Source: Aspidiotus rigidus
Taxonomy: Eukaryota; Arthropoda; Insecta; Hemiptera; Diaspididae
Assembly (NCBI GenBank): GCA_035079385.1
Contig: JAVHKY010000058.1
Span: forward strand, 124,001-188,000
DNA: 64,000 nt
Direction: 5' to 3'
The position numbers and the translations under genes are program-made. This document shows, one piece after another, positions 20,860-30,334 of this stretch. The first letter of the stretch is position 1, and every line of letters starts with the position of its first letter. The notes under the pieces were generated by a model, which saw only the letters and a program-made list of their open reading frames with translations, was not told the origin of the DNA and made no database searches.

Positions 20860-21208
20860 AACGCTATAGATAGTTCGAATAAAAATTTCAAGAAAAAAAA
20901 AAATTTATTGTAAGGGTGCAAGGATGGTAAATCAATTTGTCGTGAAAGTATGCGAGTTGGTGAGGAAGAGAGGGGCCTCTCTGCAAGACAGTGACTTTCC
21001 TTTTTCTGATGCGCACAATTTTGCGAACATCAATATTCAAAATTGTTGAAGAGTGCAATATAAAAAATGGTATTAATTTCTTTTTGAAAATTTCTAGAAG
21101 AAAGAGAAAGTTGGCCGACCGATACGCCAAGGCCATAATGAGCCAGGCTTTTATAGAGGCGCGGTGTAGAAAATCCCTGTGGATACTTTGCCCGGTGTAG
21201 GCAGTCTT

Positions 21209-21308
21209 ATGAAAAATATCAAAATCAAACGACGAAGTACTCTTAGAATTAGGAAGGAGGAAGATTTTGATGTCGAGAAAGTTTCAGGAGGACCCTCTAA
21301 ACTTAATG
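21209..21308 (+). CDS. Candidate short exon of a small basic protein
   Basis: ATG followed by KNIKIKRRSTLRIRKEEDFD and a donor AATG|GTAAAA in phase 1. It pairs in frame with the acceptor at 21651/21652. Highly basic; function unknown. Support is only the matching phase and composition. Confidence 0.25.
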
Positions 21309-21651
21309 GTAAAATTTAATTTTTTGGAGTAATTATTCAAGGCTTCGTAAAAAGCTCGAACAGAGTCCTAATTACGCACCCATATGTAGAAGATATCATT
21401 CGCATACCTAAACCCATTAGTGGATGTTCACACCCATGGTAGAAAACTGGTAAATGTCCACGTTGCTCAGACAAGTAGGAAACTTTGCCACAGGCAAACC
21501 AGTTGCTTACAATAATGAAAATACTGTGAAGGAAAATCTTCAATTTATGGCGAACAACTCGTAAAACATGATCCATAGGAAATTTCCTCGGTCCAGTGAA
21601 CATCCAATTCTGAAGATGTCTAGAAAACGCAGTTCAGTTATTATATTTTAG

Positions 21652-21704
21652 GTCCGAAGAGACGACGAGTTATGAAAGAAGGGATGAAAAATAGACTGAA
21701 ATAA
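21652..21704 (+). CDS. Candidate second exon of the small basic protein
   Basis: The acceptor TTATATTTTAG is followed by codons giving PKRRRVMKEGMKNRLK and a TAA stop. Its first two bases complete the split codon from 21308. PKRRRV resembles a nuclear localisation signal. Confidence 0.25.
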
Positions 21705-22703
21705 CGACAAATTGAAAAAAGAACTCGTCGGGCATGTTAAACTGCGTCAAACAAATAGCGTACAATCTGTTCGGCCGTTTAAATAGAAAACAATAGACCC
21801 GGTATCTCCGAAGAAGAGGGAGTTTTTGTATAGACTTTGCTAACTTTTGTGACGTTATAATTCACAAAGTTTGAGCAAGTTGCAACGATTTCCATACAAA
21901 TCATGTCTTCATTATTAGGGAGAGCGTGTATTTCGCGTCTCAAGACTGCAGTTGATTTCACGAGTCAGAATAACGAAAATGGGGAGCGAATTAGAAAATT
22001 TTTCGACGATAATGAAATATAATTTTCGTATCCTTTTTCTCCGCGCGCAGAAACAAGTAATGTTTTATTAAGTTTTCACGTTATAGAGGAATAATTACGT
22101 TTGAGGAAAGGAAAAAATGAAAAGAGTGTATAGAAACCGCTACTGCTTATAAATGAGAAATTTTCCGGACGAACAAAATTGTTTTGTTACACGCGAGATG
22201 AACCAGGAAAGTAGCGGCGGGCACTTACACTTACCGAAAGAGATGCATTTTTTGAAGGAAAAAAAAAAAAAAAAGAAAAAAAATTCGTCGACTACTTCCG
22301 GTGTCGATTTTTTCGTTGACGTATAAATGTACACGAAAACGTTCTCAATTTAGCGTGCTTTTTAAGAATGACATTCCGACATCGAAACGTCGTCTAGTGT
22401 AAAGTACAGACGCGAAAATACATCGAGCAAAAGCACGTGGCTATGTGCGAGACGAGAAAAAGCGAGCAGTTTTTATTAGTATTCGAGTCAAAAACGCTTT
22501 TTCTGTACACGGTTTTCTGGCTCGAAGCTTTTCTCGTTATTTCGTTATACGACTCTCGCTTTAGATTTTCGTATTCTGTCGCGATTCTTACATTAGACTA
22601 GAGAGGTATCGTCACTATTGTTACCCGTGGTCGTAATTTAATTAGATATCGCGCAAATTTAACACTCCACCTGTTGAAAGTATTCGTGACAAGTTTGGTT
22701 GCA

Positions 22704-23400
22704 GCATAGGCGGAAGATTGTCAATTTGTACGTCAATGACCCCCAGAATTACACGGATCGAAGTATTATGGAGTTTTGACTTTTGTTGAGGGAGAAAATC
22801 AGACTTAGTTCATAGTCTTCACTGCACTTCCTTGTCGGCAAGTTTGGTACCGTGAAAATATTCTCCTCTTTCAACTAAAAAAGAGCTTGAGTTTCAGTCT
22901 CATTTTTTACTTTTCCAGTAGACCCATTTCCTCATTCTCGAAGTAAGGGAAAGAGACCGCTTAGCATAGGTGGAAGGTCGTCAATTTGTACATCAATGAG
23001 CCCCAGAATTACACGAACCAAATTAGTTTCATGGAGTTTTGACTTGGGGTTTATTTTGTTGAGGGAGAAAATCAGACTTAGTACATAGTCTTCACTGTAC
23101 TTCCGTGTCGGCAAGTTTGGTATAGTGAAAATATTCTTCTCTTTCATCTAAAAAAGAGCTTGTGACCTTCAGTCTCTTTTCTTTCTTTTTGAGAAGGCCC
23201 CATTTCCTCCTTCTCGAACTAAGAGAAAGAGACCGCTTAGCATAGGCGGAAGATCTTCAATTGTATGTCAATGAGCCCCAGAATTATACGAACCGAATGG
23301 ATTTCATGGAGTTATGACTTGGGTTTCTTTCGTTGAGGAAGAAATTCAGACAAATTACATAGTCTTTACTGTACTTCCTCGTGGATAAGAGGAGTCTTCC
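22704..23400. repeat. Tandem repeat, about 260-276 bp, 2.7 copies
   Basis: The landmark GCATAGGnGGAAGnTnnTCAAT recurs at 22704, 22964 and 23240. Each unit also shares 'ccccagaatta(c/t)acg', 'atggagttttgactt' and 'catagtctt(c/t)actg(c/t)acttcc'. The copies differ by small indels. No ORF spans the unit. Confidence 0.85.
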
Positions 23401-23734
23401 TGGCCGGTAGAATTTCGACAGTGGTACGCGAGGTGAACCAAGAAAATAAGATCGAAGACCAAAAGATTATGAGGGTGTCTTCTGAAAATACTTATGCAAA
23501 TTTCCTAAAAATACTGTTTTTTTCTTGTTTTTTTTTTCAAATCTTTTTGTCATTTTCATCATTTTTACTTGACTGTTGACGAAAATATTATGCATAATAT
23601 TGTGTAATAAATAATTTTTAGTAAAATATTTAAAGACCATGGTCGTCTTTCGTTTCTTCTCGTGATCACCGCATTACAGTAACACCTTCATTTTCTTAAA
23701 AGAACTTTGAGAAAAAATTCATATGAAACTACAA

Positions 23735-23835
23735 TTTGACTCCATTTCGACGTCGATTTTGAGTCGGTCAAGAGTCTGGCTTCATCGACCTGATTTCGAC
23801 TTAATATTGACGTCGATGAGGAGTCGGATATTTCC
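23735..23835. repeat. Isolated relative of the GTCGA-rich satellite
   Basis: Contains 'gactccatttcgacgtcgatttt' and 'gacttaatattgacgtcgatg', matching the units at 13530-14330. Confidence 0.5.
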
Positions 23836-24055
23836 ATTGTTAGCTGGTGTAGAACGATATTACCAGCTGAATCTTTGAACCATCGACGTCGTAAACTGTT
23901 TCAGAAACAAACCGTAGTTAATTAATAACAGTGAGAAAGGGTTAAAAATATTGTTTTCAAGGGGCATCCCATCGTACTTCATTGTATTAGATTTTTGACG
24001 ATGTTGATGTACACAGGATGAATTTGATTCTATAATTAGTGTTCTTTAATTACAG

Positions 24056-24478
24056 ACCTTTTCGGAACGAATAACTAAAGTGACGAGCCTGCTTAGAATT
24101 ACGTATCGTTTGACGTTCGATTTACTTTTAATCGGCGAGGCAGTCACCGAGCTGCTAGAGTCGAAAACAAAGCCAAAGGCCGCGATTAAGAGACCAGGAG
24201 AACCAGAAGTCGTGTAGGATGCCACACCCAAGAGAAAAGTACTACGTCCTATTGAAGAAAAATTGAAAAACAAATTAGTGGAGTAGAAGGACGGGAAAAA
24301 CTACTCATCTCATCTAATGAAGCAGAAGAGAGTTGACCCAACTTATCTACAAGATGTTGTGGACGACTTAATTATAAGGAGGTCCAAACTTAAGGACGTA
24401 ATTGGTGGACAATCAGTACTTGATGTTTTAACAGAAAAATCTCTAGACGACTTGGAAAACAATAGATCAAATTTTTAA
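24056..24478 (+). pseudogene. Unknown 140-codon coding frame with two TAG stops
   Basis: After an acceptor-like TTCTTTAATTACAG, one frame runs 141 codons to TAA, interrupted only by TAG at 24215-24217 and TAG at 24284-24286. The reading is protein-like throughout: SERITKVTSLLRITYRLTFD, ELLESKTKPKAAIKRPGEPE, PKRKVLRPIEEKLKNKL, then DPTYLQDVVDDLIIRRSKLK and VLDVLTEKSLDDLENN. It is probably a recently disabled gene or exon, or part of an unrecognised mobile element. The basic middle and helical C-terminus suggest a nucleic-acid- or chromatin-associated protein, but no family is recognised. Confidence 0.4.
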
Positions 24479-24639
24479 GTTGCTGGGCTGAATATTGTTC
24501 CTACTGAAATTTTTATATTTTTTTTTTTTTTTTAGTATTTCATCTGTAATAATGTGATCAAAAGAAGAAAACGAATGGTGATTTTTTCAAGTATTGAATT
24601 TTTCAAGACTCGATGTGTTTCGTTTAGTCACGTTTCAAA

Positions 24640-25400
24640 AAAGTATTTAAATTTTATTAGAAAGTCTATTCTCCCCCGTAAGGTACCACCTTGACGCGGT
24701 GGGTAAGATACCACCTTGACGCGGTGGGGGGCCTACGTGGTGTGTCGTCTGTTCCCTGATGGTGGCGTGCTCTGGGCTGTGGCTTTGCTGGGTGTCGGCG
24801 GGCTTGTGGATGGGGTGACAGGCGAGTGTGCGGCACAGATTTGAATGAGTGGGATGATGAATGAATGAAGAGGTCCGGTTCTGGTGACACTGACTGGGCT
24901 GACCCCCCGGGCTGTGCGTCACCTGCAATTGAGGGGTTCATTGGCAGAACAGGCTGCCCGCATGGGCTGCTACATGAACTCTGTCTCGCGCGAGTAGTTG
25001 CGGTCTAGGTGTGCTGACCGGGTTGACCACCTGGGACGCGCTACTGGGCCTATAAACTACAATAGCGTCTTGTGCCGGGAGGGTGCACATTGGGGTGGCT
25101 CTGGTGGGTTCCCTCCATGGTGCGGCGTCTTGTGCCTCTATGGTGCTGCGTTGTGCCGGGTGGGTGCGTACTGGGTCTGCTCTGGTGGGTGCCTTCTGTG
25201 GTACTTGACTGAGCTGAGTTGTCTGGTACCCTTGTGAATGCTGGGGTACTGGACTTGAGTAGCGAATGTGAGGATAGTGAGGTGTTGGCTGCGACTGTTT
25301 CACTTTCTGTCTGCTTCTGGTCGGCGTTTGGTGGGGTTATGGTTTGGTGGTGGGTTGCTGTTGGGGTGCGGGTGGGGCGCTGCAACTAAGAGTACTAGGA
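24640..25400 (-). other. GC-rich region with Pro/Thr/His-rich minus-strand frames
   Basis: Compositionally distinct, G/T-rich on the plus strand. The minus strand has several overlapping open frames rich in Pro, Thr, His, Ser and Gln (for example EGTHQSRPSTHPPGTTQHHR and EGTHQSHPNVHPPG, an internal repeat). It may be the proline-rich 5' or ORF1 part of a retroelement, or a GC-biased repeat without coding function. I cannot decide between these. Confidence 0.3.
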
Positions 25401-25572
25401 GAAGGATACTCCGAGGCTAATTAAACCGTAGGGAAGGATACCCTATACTTTTTAAAAAAAAAACCTGTCTCCTTGCAGGCTAGGGTACGGACTCATAGGG
25501 TAAGGGAAGGACAACCCCGCCAGAAAACCGTCAACTGGTGTAGGCAGTCACACCTGCATCAGGATCATCTTC

Positions 25573-25695
25573 ATGTATGGGGTTACGTACTGTCTGGTGG
25601 CCCTCACGTCCTGTATGAATGGGGTTACGTACTGCTTCCATAGCCTTCACGTCCTGTTTGTATGGGGTTACGTATCGCCATCTGGACCTTCACGT
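25573..25695. repeat. Short tandem repeat with GGGGTTACGTA...TTCACGTCC units
   Basis: Three units of about 50 bp share 'tgtatggggttacgtactg' and 'cttcacgtcctg'. They lie just upstream of LINE-ORF1-like coding remains, a common place for 5' UTR monomer repeats in LINEs. Confidence 0.75.
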
Positions 25696-25883
25696 CCCAT
25701 ACCACTCTATTTGCCTGGCCCTGGTGCAGTCTCTTCCAGTGACTAGGTAGGAGATGGAAAACTCTGACAATGAAAACCCGGTCATAGCCGTAAAGTGTGT
25801 GCCGTTCCCTGCAAGGACCAAGCAGCTTGCGGGGGAAGTATGGTCCTGAAAGATGATCTGGGAAGGCGGAAGCAGCTTCCCAG

Positions 25884-26319
25884 ATGACGCCTCACACTGT
25901 GACTTTATTCCAGATGAAGATGACGAAAGATGAAGATATTGGTGCCGATTCGGATTCGGCAAACCGGCTCCCCACGCTGATGCGCTCAGGCGGCGAGGGG
26001 TCGGTGGGTATCGTCCCGGAATCCCATGATGAGGCAAGCAATCTGGCCAAGGCGGCCTGCAATGTGGCCAAAGCAACCAGCCCAGGTGGCTCTAACGAGG
26101 ATGTGTTTGTCTTTGGACAAGATGAGAATGCGGCGAGGACGCCTTCTGTTAAGGCAAGTGAACAGGAAAGAAATGTTGAGCGTGGCTATGAGTCATCGCC
26201 AGAAGTCTCGTGTGCAAGGAAGGAACGAGTCAGCAAAATTAGAAGCCATTGCAGACGTTGCAATGGCAGCGCGGAACCTGCAATTCCTTAACTCGACCTC
26301 TCAGGTGGTGTGGAACTGA
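25884..26319 (+). pseudogene. LINE ORF1-like fragment
   Basis: Open frames here encode an acidic, Ser-rich N-terminal region (KMTKDEDIGADSDSANRLPT, EDVFVFGQDENAARTP) leading, after a frame change near 26220, into a helical segment with AKLEAIADVAMAARNLQFLN. The same last segment recurs at 14410-14460. This order (acidic N-terminus, then helix) resembles ORF1 proteins of R1/LOA-type LINEs, but no CCHC knuckles are seen, so the assignment is an inference. At least one frameshift. Confidence 0.4.
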
Positions 26320-26369
26320 GTTGATAATCCTGTCATATAATTCAAATCGAAATTATCATTCTACATTCC

Positions 26370-26780
26370 CTCCTATCATATATAGCTCGAGACTCGAAAT
26401 TCTTCCAAGTCCCCCCCCCCCAATTATATATAGCTCGAGACTTGAAATTCTTCTAAATCCCCCTCCTTTCATATATAGCTCGAGACTCGAAATTCTTCCA
26501 AGTCCCCCTCCTATCATATATAACTCGAGACTTGAAATTCTTCTAAGTCCCCCTCCTATCATATATAGCTCGAGACTCGAAATTCTTCTAAGTCCCCCCC
26601 CCCCCCTATTATATATAGCTCGAGACTTAAAGTTCTTCTAAATCCCCCTCCTTTCATATATAGCTCGAGACTTGAAATTCTTCTAAATCCCCCTCCTTTC
26701 ATATATAGCTCGAGACTCGAAATTCTTCCAAGTCCCCCTCCTATCATATACAGCTCGAGACTCGAAATTCTTCTAAGTCC
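26370..26780. repeat. Minisatellite, nine units of 45-50 bp
   Basis: The unit reads approximately 'tatatagctcgagactcg' + 'aaattcttccaagtcccc' + 'ctcctatca'. Nine copies start at about 26381, 26431, 26477, 26521, 26566, 26616, 26662, 26708 and 26751. Length differences lie mainly in the poly(C) run. Both strands are open for long stretches because the unit length is often a multiple of three; the resulting peptide repeats are artefacts. Confidence 0.95.
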
Positions 26781-26782
26781 CG

Positions 26783-26798
26783 TAACCTAACCTAACCT
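26783..26798. repeat. Short telomere-like CCTAA run (three units)
   Basis: TAACCTAACCTAACCT, i.e. three units of the insect telomere repeat TTAGG on the minus strand, right at the end of the minisatellite. Confidence 0.4.
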
Positions 26799-26828
26799 GC
26801 GGACGCGGACGTTTTCTGAGGATGTAAT

Positions 26829-27204
26829 CTCCTAACAAAATGGATAGCGAGTTCCCCGCTAAAAGGGCGAGAATTGATGCAGAGTCCTCACCCGATAAGG
26901 CTCCAACGCCCGGCCTATTCGTTCCCCCAATCTACCTGGAGGAAAGCTACGGAAAGTGAACGCTGGCCTCCAGGTGAGAGTTGAGCAGCTGGAGAAGGCA
27001 ATTTGCGAAAAGGATATGAAGCTCGCTCAAGCGGAGGAGCTTGCATCCAAATTTCAGTTGCAACTGAAGCAACTGAAGATTAAGACTGACCGCCAGCAGG
27101 AAGTGATCAATAAGCTGAAGGCGCAAGTTGAAGACCTTGCCAAGAGGGCACCCCAAGACCTGCACCTAAGGTGTGAGGAGCAAGAGAGCTCCAAGGAAGA
27201 ATAG
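26829..27204 (+). pseudogene. Coiled-coil ORF of a retroelement-like unit, interrupted
   Basis: ATG at about 26839 begins MDSEFPAKRARIDAESSPDK and runs to a stop at 26957-26959. The next frame (26956-27204) encodes a clear coiled coil with LQVRVEQLEKAICEKDMKLA and KTDRQQEVINKLKAQVEDLA. The two parts are probably one original protein separated by a frameshift. The upstream context CTAACAAAATGGATAGCG is conserved at 14725-14745, where the ATG has decayed. A short N-terminal region plus coiled coil recalls ORF1-type proteins of LINEs, but the family is not proven. Confidence 0.45.
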
Positions 27205-27209
27205 CCAAT

Positions 27210-27306
27210 GCGACAGCAATAACAACTGCAGCAGAAGTCGTGTCAAAAACTGCAGGAACAACAACGGCAGCAGTGCAACAGCAACTGCAGCGACAACCGC
27301 AGCAAA

Positions 27307-27337
<31 letters not shown>

Positions 27338-27420
27338 ATAGCAACAGCGAAAGCAGCAGGAACTGCAGCAACAGCGACAGCAGCAACAGAAGCAAGACCA
27401 GCAGCAATAGCCCCAACAGT
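27210..27420. repeat. CAG/CAA/GCA trinucleotide repeat region
   Basis: Interrupted CAG, CAA and GCA triplets over about 200 bp; it translates as Gln- or Ala-rich in different frames. It follows directly on the coiled-coil frame and could have been its Q-rich C-terminus. Confidence 0.85.
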
Positions 27421-27837
27421 GGTGCACCCTCTTGGAGCCAGGTGGCTTCCAGGCGCACCCGTAGTGAGGATGCCCAGCCATCAACTGCTACTGAGGGGAG
27501 GCCCTCCAATGTGCCTCTTCAGTCTGCAAACAAGCAGCGCAAGAGGACCCAACAGCAGCTGCAACTGCTGAAGAAGAGGAAGGAGGAATAAGAGAGATGG
27601 CCCCATTGAGTAAAGGAATTCGAGAAGGAAAAGTTTTAGTTTCAAATTGGTAGAGACAATAGCGTTTATGAAAACTGATACATCTTCTATGAAAATTATT
27701 TAGGTGACCAGTGTCCAATCCATAAGTCTGTGCGCATCCAGGATTCATTTGGTAGTTGATTGAGAACTTTGAAATGGACGAGTTTTTTTTTTGTGAAAAA
27801 ACAGATTTAAGTTAATACAGGGTTGAGATACACGGTT

Positions 27838-27966
27838 ATGCAAGTTATTGATTCTGCATCATTTGAGCCACAGGCTTCGTCTTCACCGCTCAACTCATCC
27901 GAAGATCTAGCGTTGAATCCGTCTATTTCTTCCAGTGATGACGGCATTATGCTCTACATTCCTTGA
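27838..27966 (+). CDS. Hypothetical 42-aa Ser-rich ORF
   Basis: ATG to TGA, with SASFEPQASSSPLNSSEDLA and SSSDDGIMLYIP. The composition looks coding and it lies about 430 bp upstream of the RPA-like gene. It may be a leftover of the Q-rich element on its left or an unrelated exon. No splice link was found. Confidence 0.2.
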   Translation: MQVIDSASFEPQASSSPLNSSEDLALNPSISSSDDGIMLYIP

Positions 27967-28397
27967 AAACTACACGGTCAATCGACTGGCTGAGTTCTGT
28001 GAGATATTGTGGACTTGTTGCGTTTTGAACGCATTTCCGCTTGGACTTGATGCATTTTGCTGGAAAACTGTTTCTCGAAGTACGTTTTTAACATCAGCGT
28101 TTTGACTTATTGCAAAGAAAGTGTGTGCATTCGATTCCTCGTTAAAAATACTACAGGAATCAACACTTAGTTCAAATTATCTAAAGATGGACTTGTTGCG
28201 TTTTGCGAGAAAACTACTTAATTTTCTGTTATGCATTACTAATGCGACTTTTATCATATAATAATAGTTTGTGAATCATAGGCTTATGGGTTCAAGTTGT
28301 GACAAGGATTCGTTATTCATCACTAGCATAGTTTTGCACACTGGTTCTTAGTTCGCGAAATCATCTCTTCTTAGACAGTTGTTGGGTACATCAGAAA

Positions 28398-28597
28398 ATG
28401 CCTCTTGAAGGAAAAGTAATATACGTGAGTGACCTCTCAAAAAGTGAAAAGGTTGCTAATTATTATAAATTCACTATCTTTTCAGAGATAGATGATAAAT
28501 ATTATAATTTTATTAAATTTGATAACACTTATTATGATTTATTGAAAGAAGATTCGGTGGTTAGAATAAAAGGATTCAATCCCCCGAAAATTAATGA
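28398..28597 (+). CDS. RPA70-like OB-fold protein, exon 1
   Basis: ATG in good context (GAAAATGCC), 66 codons plus two bases, donor AATGA|GTAAAT. The translation (PLEGKVIYVSDLSKSEKVAN, then KYYNFIKFDNTYYDLLKEDSVVRIKG) matches the second half of an OB-fold such as DNA-binding domain A of the large subunit of replication protein A: strand, short loop, 'F..FD..YYDLL', then 'VVRIKG'. The first strands of that fold and the long N-terminal domain of RPA70 are absent, so the protein is shorter than canonical RPA70 (about 600 aa). Splicing to exon 2 restores the frame exactly. Confidence 0.6.
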
Positions 28598-29016
28598 GTA
28601 AATATTATTATTTAAAAAAATACATTAAAATATTAAGGTAATATTCTAACTCAGCCATATTGTAGTATTATATCTGAAGATATGCACCTGCAATTTTTTT
28701 GAGAATCCAATGAGTAGTTTTCGAGAAATTTTCTTTTGTTTTTGAAAAATTTTTCATTATTTTTCAAGAAGCTGTTTACGTTACAACCAAATTGTTCTCA
28801 AAATTTTTTAAAATGCCCAGATGGTATGTTTACTTTTAAACTAAAAACTACACTATAATTAGGCCTAATAGCAGTTAACAGCAGTGAACTTGAAAATATT
28901 CTAATTTCTTTTTTTGACCGGTGGCGAAGTTTCTCATATCACGTCGCATTTATAAAATTTAACATGAAACTCCAAATAAGAAGAAATGAAAAAAAAAAAT
29001 TATGAATTTATTCTAG

Positions 29017-29252
29017 AGTGACAAAAGAAGCGGAAATTATTTTGTCCAAGAATTCCGTGATAGAAGAAATTCATTCTTCAAATAGCTCAAAGAGGTTTAA
29101 CGTCACGAAAATCAAAGATCTGAGTAACGATTTTAAGAATAACAGCGTAGCGGTTTGCGGAGTATGTCTAGAAGTCAGGGAAATCGAATACGTAAAATGT
29201 AAAAATAACGCCGAGAAGTCGCTCCGGCAAATAATAATCAGCGATGACTCAG
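29017..29252 (+). CDS. RPA70-like OB-fold protein, exon 2
   Basis: The acceptor is ATTTATTCTAG; the first A completes the Glu codon split at the end of exon 1, and the donor is TCAG|GTAATT in phase 1. It encodes the linker between two OB-folds and the beginning of the second: KRFNVTKIKDLSNDFKNNSV, then AVCGVCLEVREIEYVK and RQIIISDDS. This parallels RPA70 domain B (a 'F.F..I.DL......VDV.G...EV' strand pair followed by 'R.I.L.D.SG'). Joining to exon 3 continues the fold without a gap. Confidence 0.65.
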
Positions 29253-29319
29253 GTAATTATTTATCCTCCTATCCTCCTCCTCCTATATTATAAAGTACAT
29301 CTGCAAAACTTTCGTCGAA

Positions 29320-30290
29320 GGTACCTCCTCCCCTAATGTATCGATTTCGTTGAAATTTCGTATATAACATTGTATAATCTCCGAAGTCAACCTTTTTTAA
29401 AAAAATTTAGAAAATCATCGTTGGGAAAGTTGTAATAAAGCTTTAAAATTAGGCGTATATTGGTTGCTATCTCATCCCTATTCCTGTACATATGTTTAAT
29501 TGGTGTAAATCAAAGTTTTCTACTTTTACTAAATAGACGAAATTGCTTGGAAATACGGATTGAATGTTGATCGACGGCCACGTATAATTTTCAGCGGTTT
29601 ACCGTGTGGAAACAAAATCTAAAGAATAAGCCGCGAATATGTGTAGGCTCACTTCCTACCGAACCGATTTCTTCCAAACTTGGCAGAGACATTTGCGTAG
29701 GTGTCGAAATCGTTATAGGGGGGTTAAAAAATAGTAATCCCCTCTTCTAAAAGTTTTACTAAAGCTTCATAGTTAAACGTATATTGGCCACGGCTTTCCT
29801 ATGTATATTTTTGAGGATACGATAATAAATTTCCGTTTTATCGTGTTTATGGACTAATTATGTATCGATTATTGACAAGCGACCGAATATATGTCAAAGA
29901 ATCTATATTATCACGACTTTCGTAAGCGCGATATTATAAAGGGGAAGAGTCGGAATTCGGGCTTGAATAGGCTATAGCTTCCTACCAAACCGATTTCTTC
30001 TAAACTTGACAGAGATAGTTTGGGTTTCAAGATCGTTATAGGGAGGTTCAAAAATGAAAATCGTGGAAGAATTAGGTCCATGACTCACGAAATGCCATGC
30101 AAAAGTATCACAACTTTCGTATGGCTTGATCGCTTCTATCTATATTAGAAAGGAGAAGAGCTGTTTTTTTGTATGAATAGGGAGCGTTTGTATGGAACCA
30201 ATTTTATTGAGATTTTGGATGTTGTTTCCTATTAATGCAGAATTGTTGACAGGGGTGTTAAAAATAAGAAAATCCCTCTTTCAAAGCCTT
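29320..30290. repeat. Imperfect repeats with 'cctaccgaaccgatttcttc' units
   Basis: The segments near 29650-29760 and 29980-30060 share 'cttcctacc(g/a)aaccgatttcttc(c/t)aaacttg(g/a)cagaga' and 'atcgttatagggnggtt', with a spacing of about 335 bp. Nearby segments at 29330 and 30190 look like more distant units. No coding region. Confidence 0.6.
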
Positions 30291-30334
30291 GGCTTGGGAT
30301 GAAAGACAAAAGCAGGAGGAAGACATGGAGAGAC

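Noticed and set aside
26356..26747. Repetitive peptide frames rich in Gly-Gly-Gly and Ser-Leu-Glu-Leu-Tyr
   Set aside because: They are only the minisatellite read in frame; both strands are open and unit length explains it.
26370..26780. Regular repeat considered as a CRISPR-like array
   Set aside because: No distinct unique spacers; this is a simple tandem minisatellite in eukaryotic DNA.
27107..27509. Cys-rich and Leu-rich frames on the minus strand
   Set aside because: Antisense of a CAG/CAA/GCA repeat.
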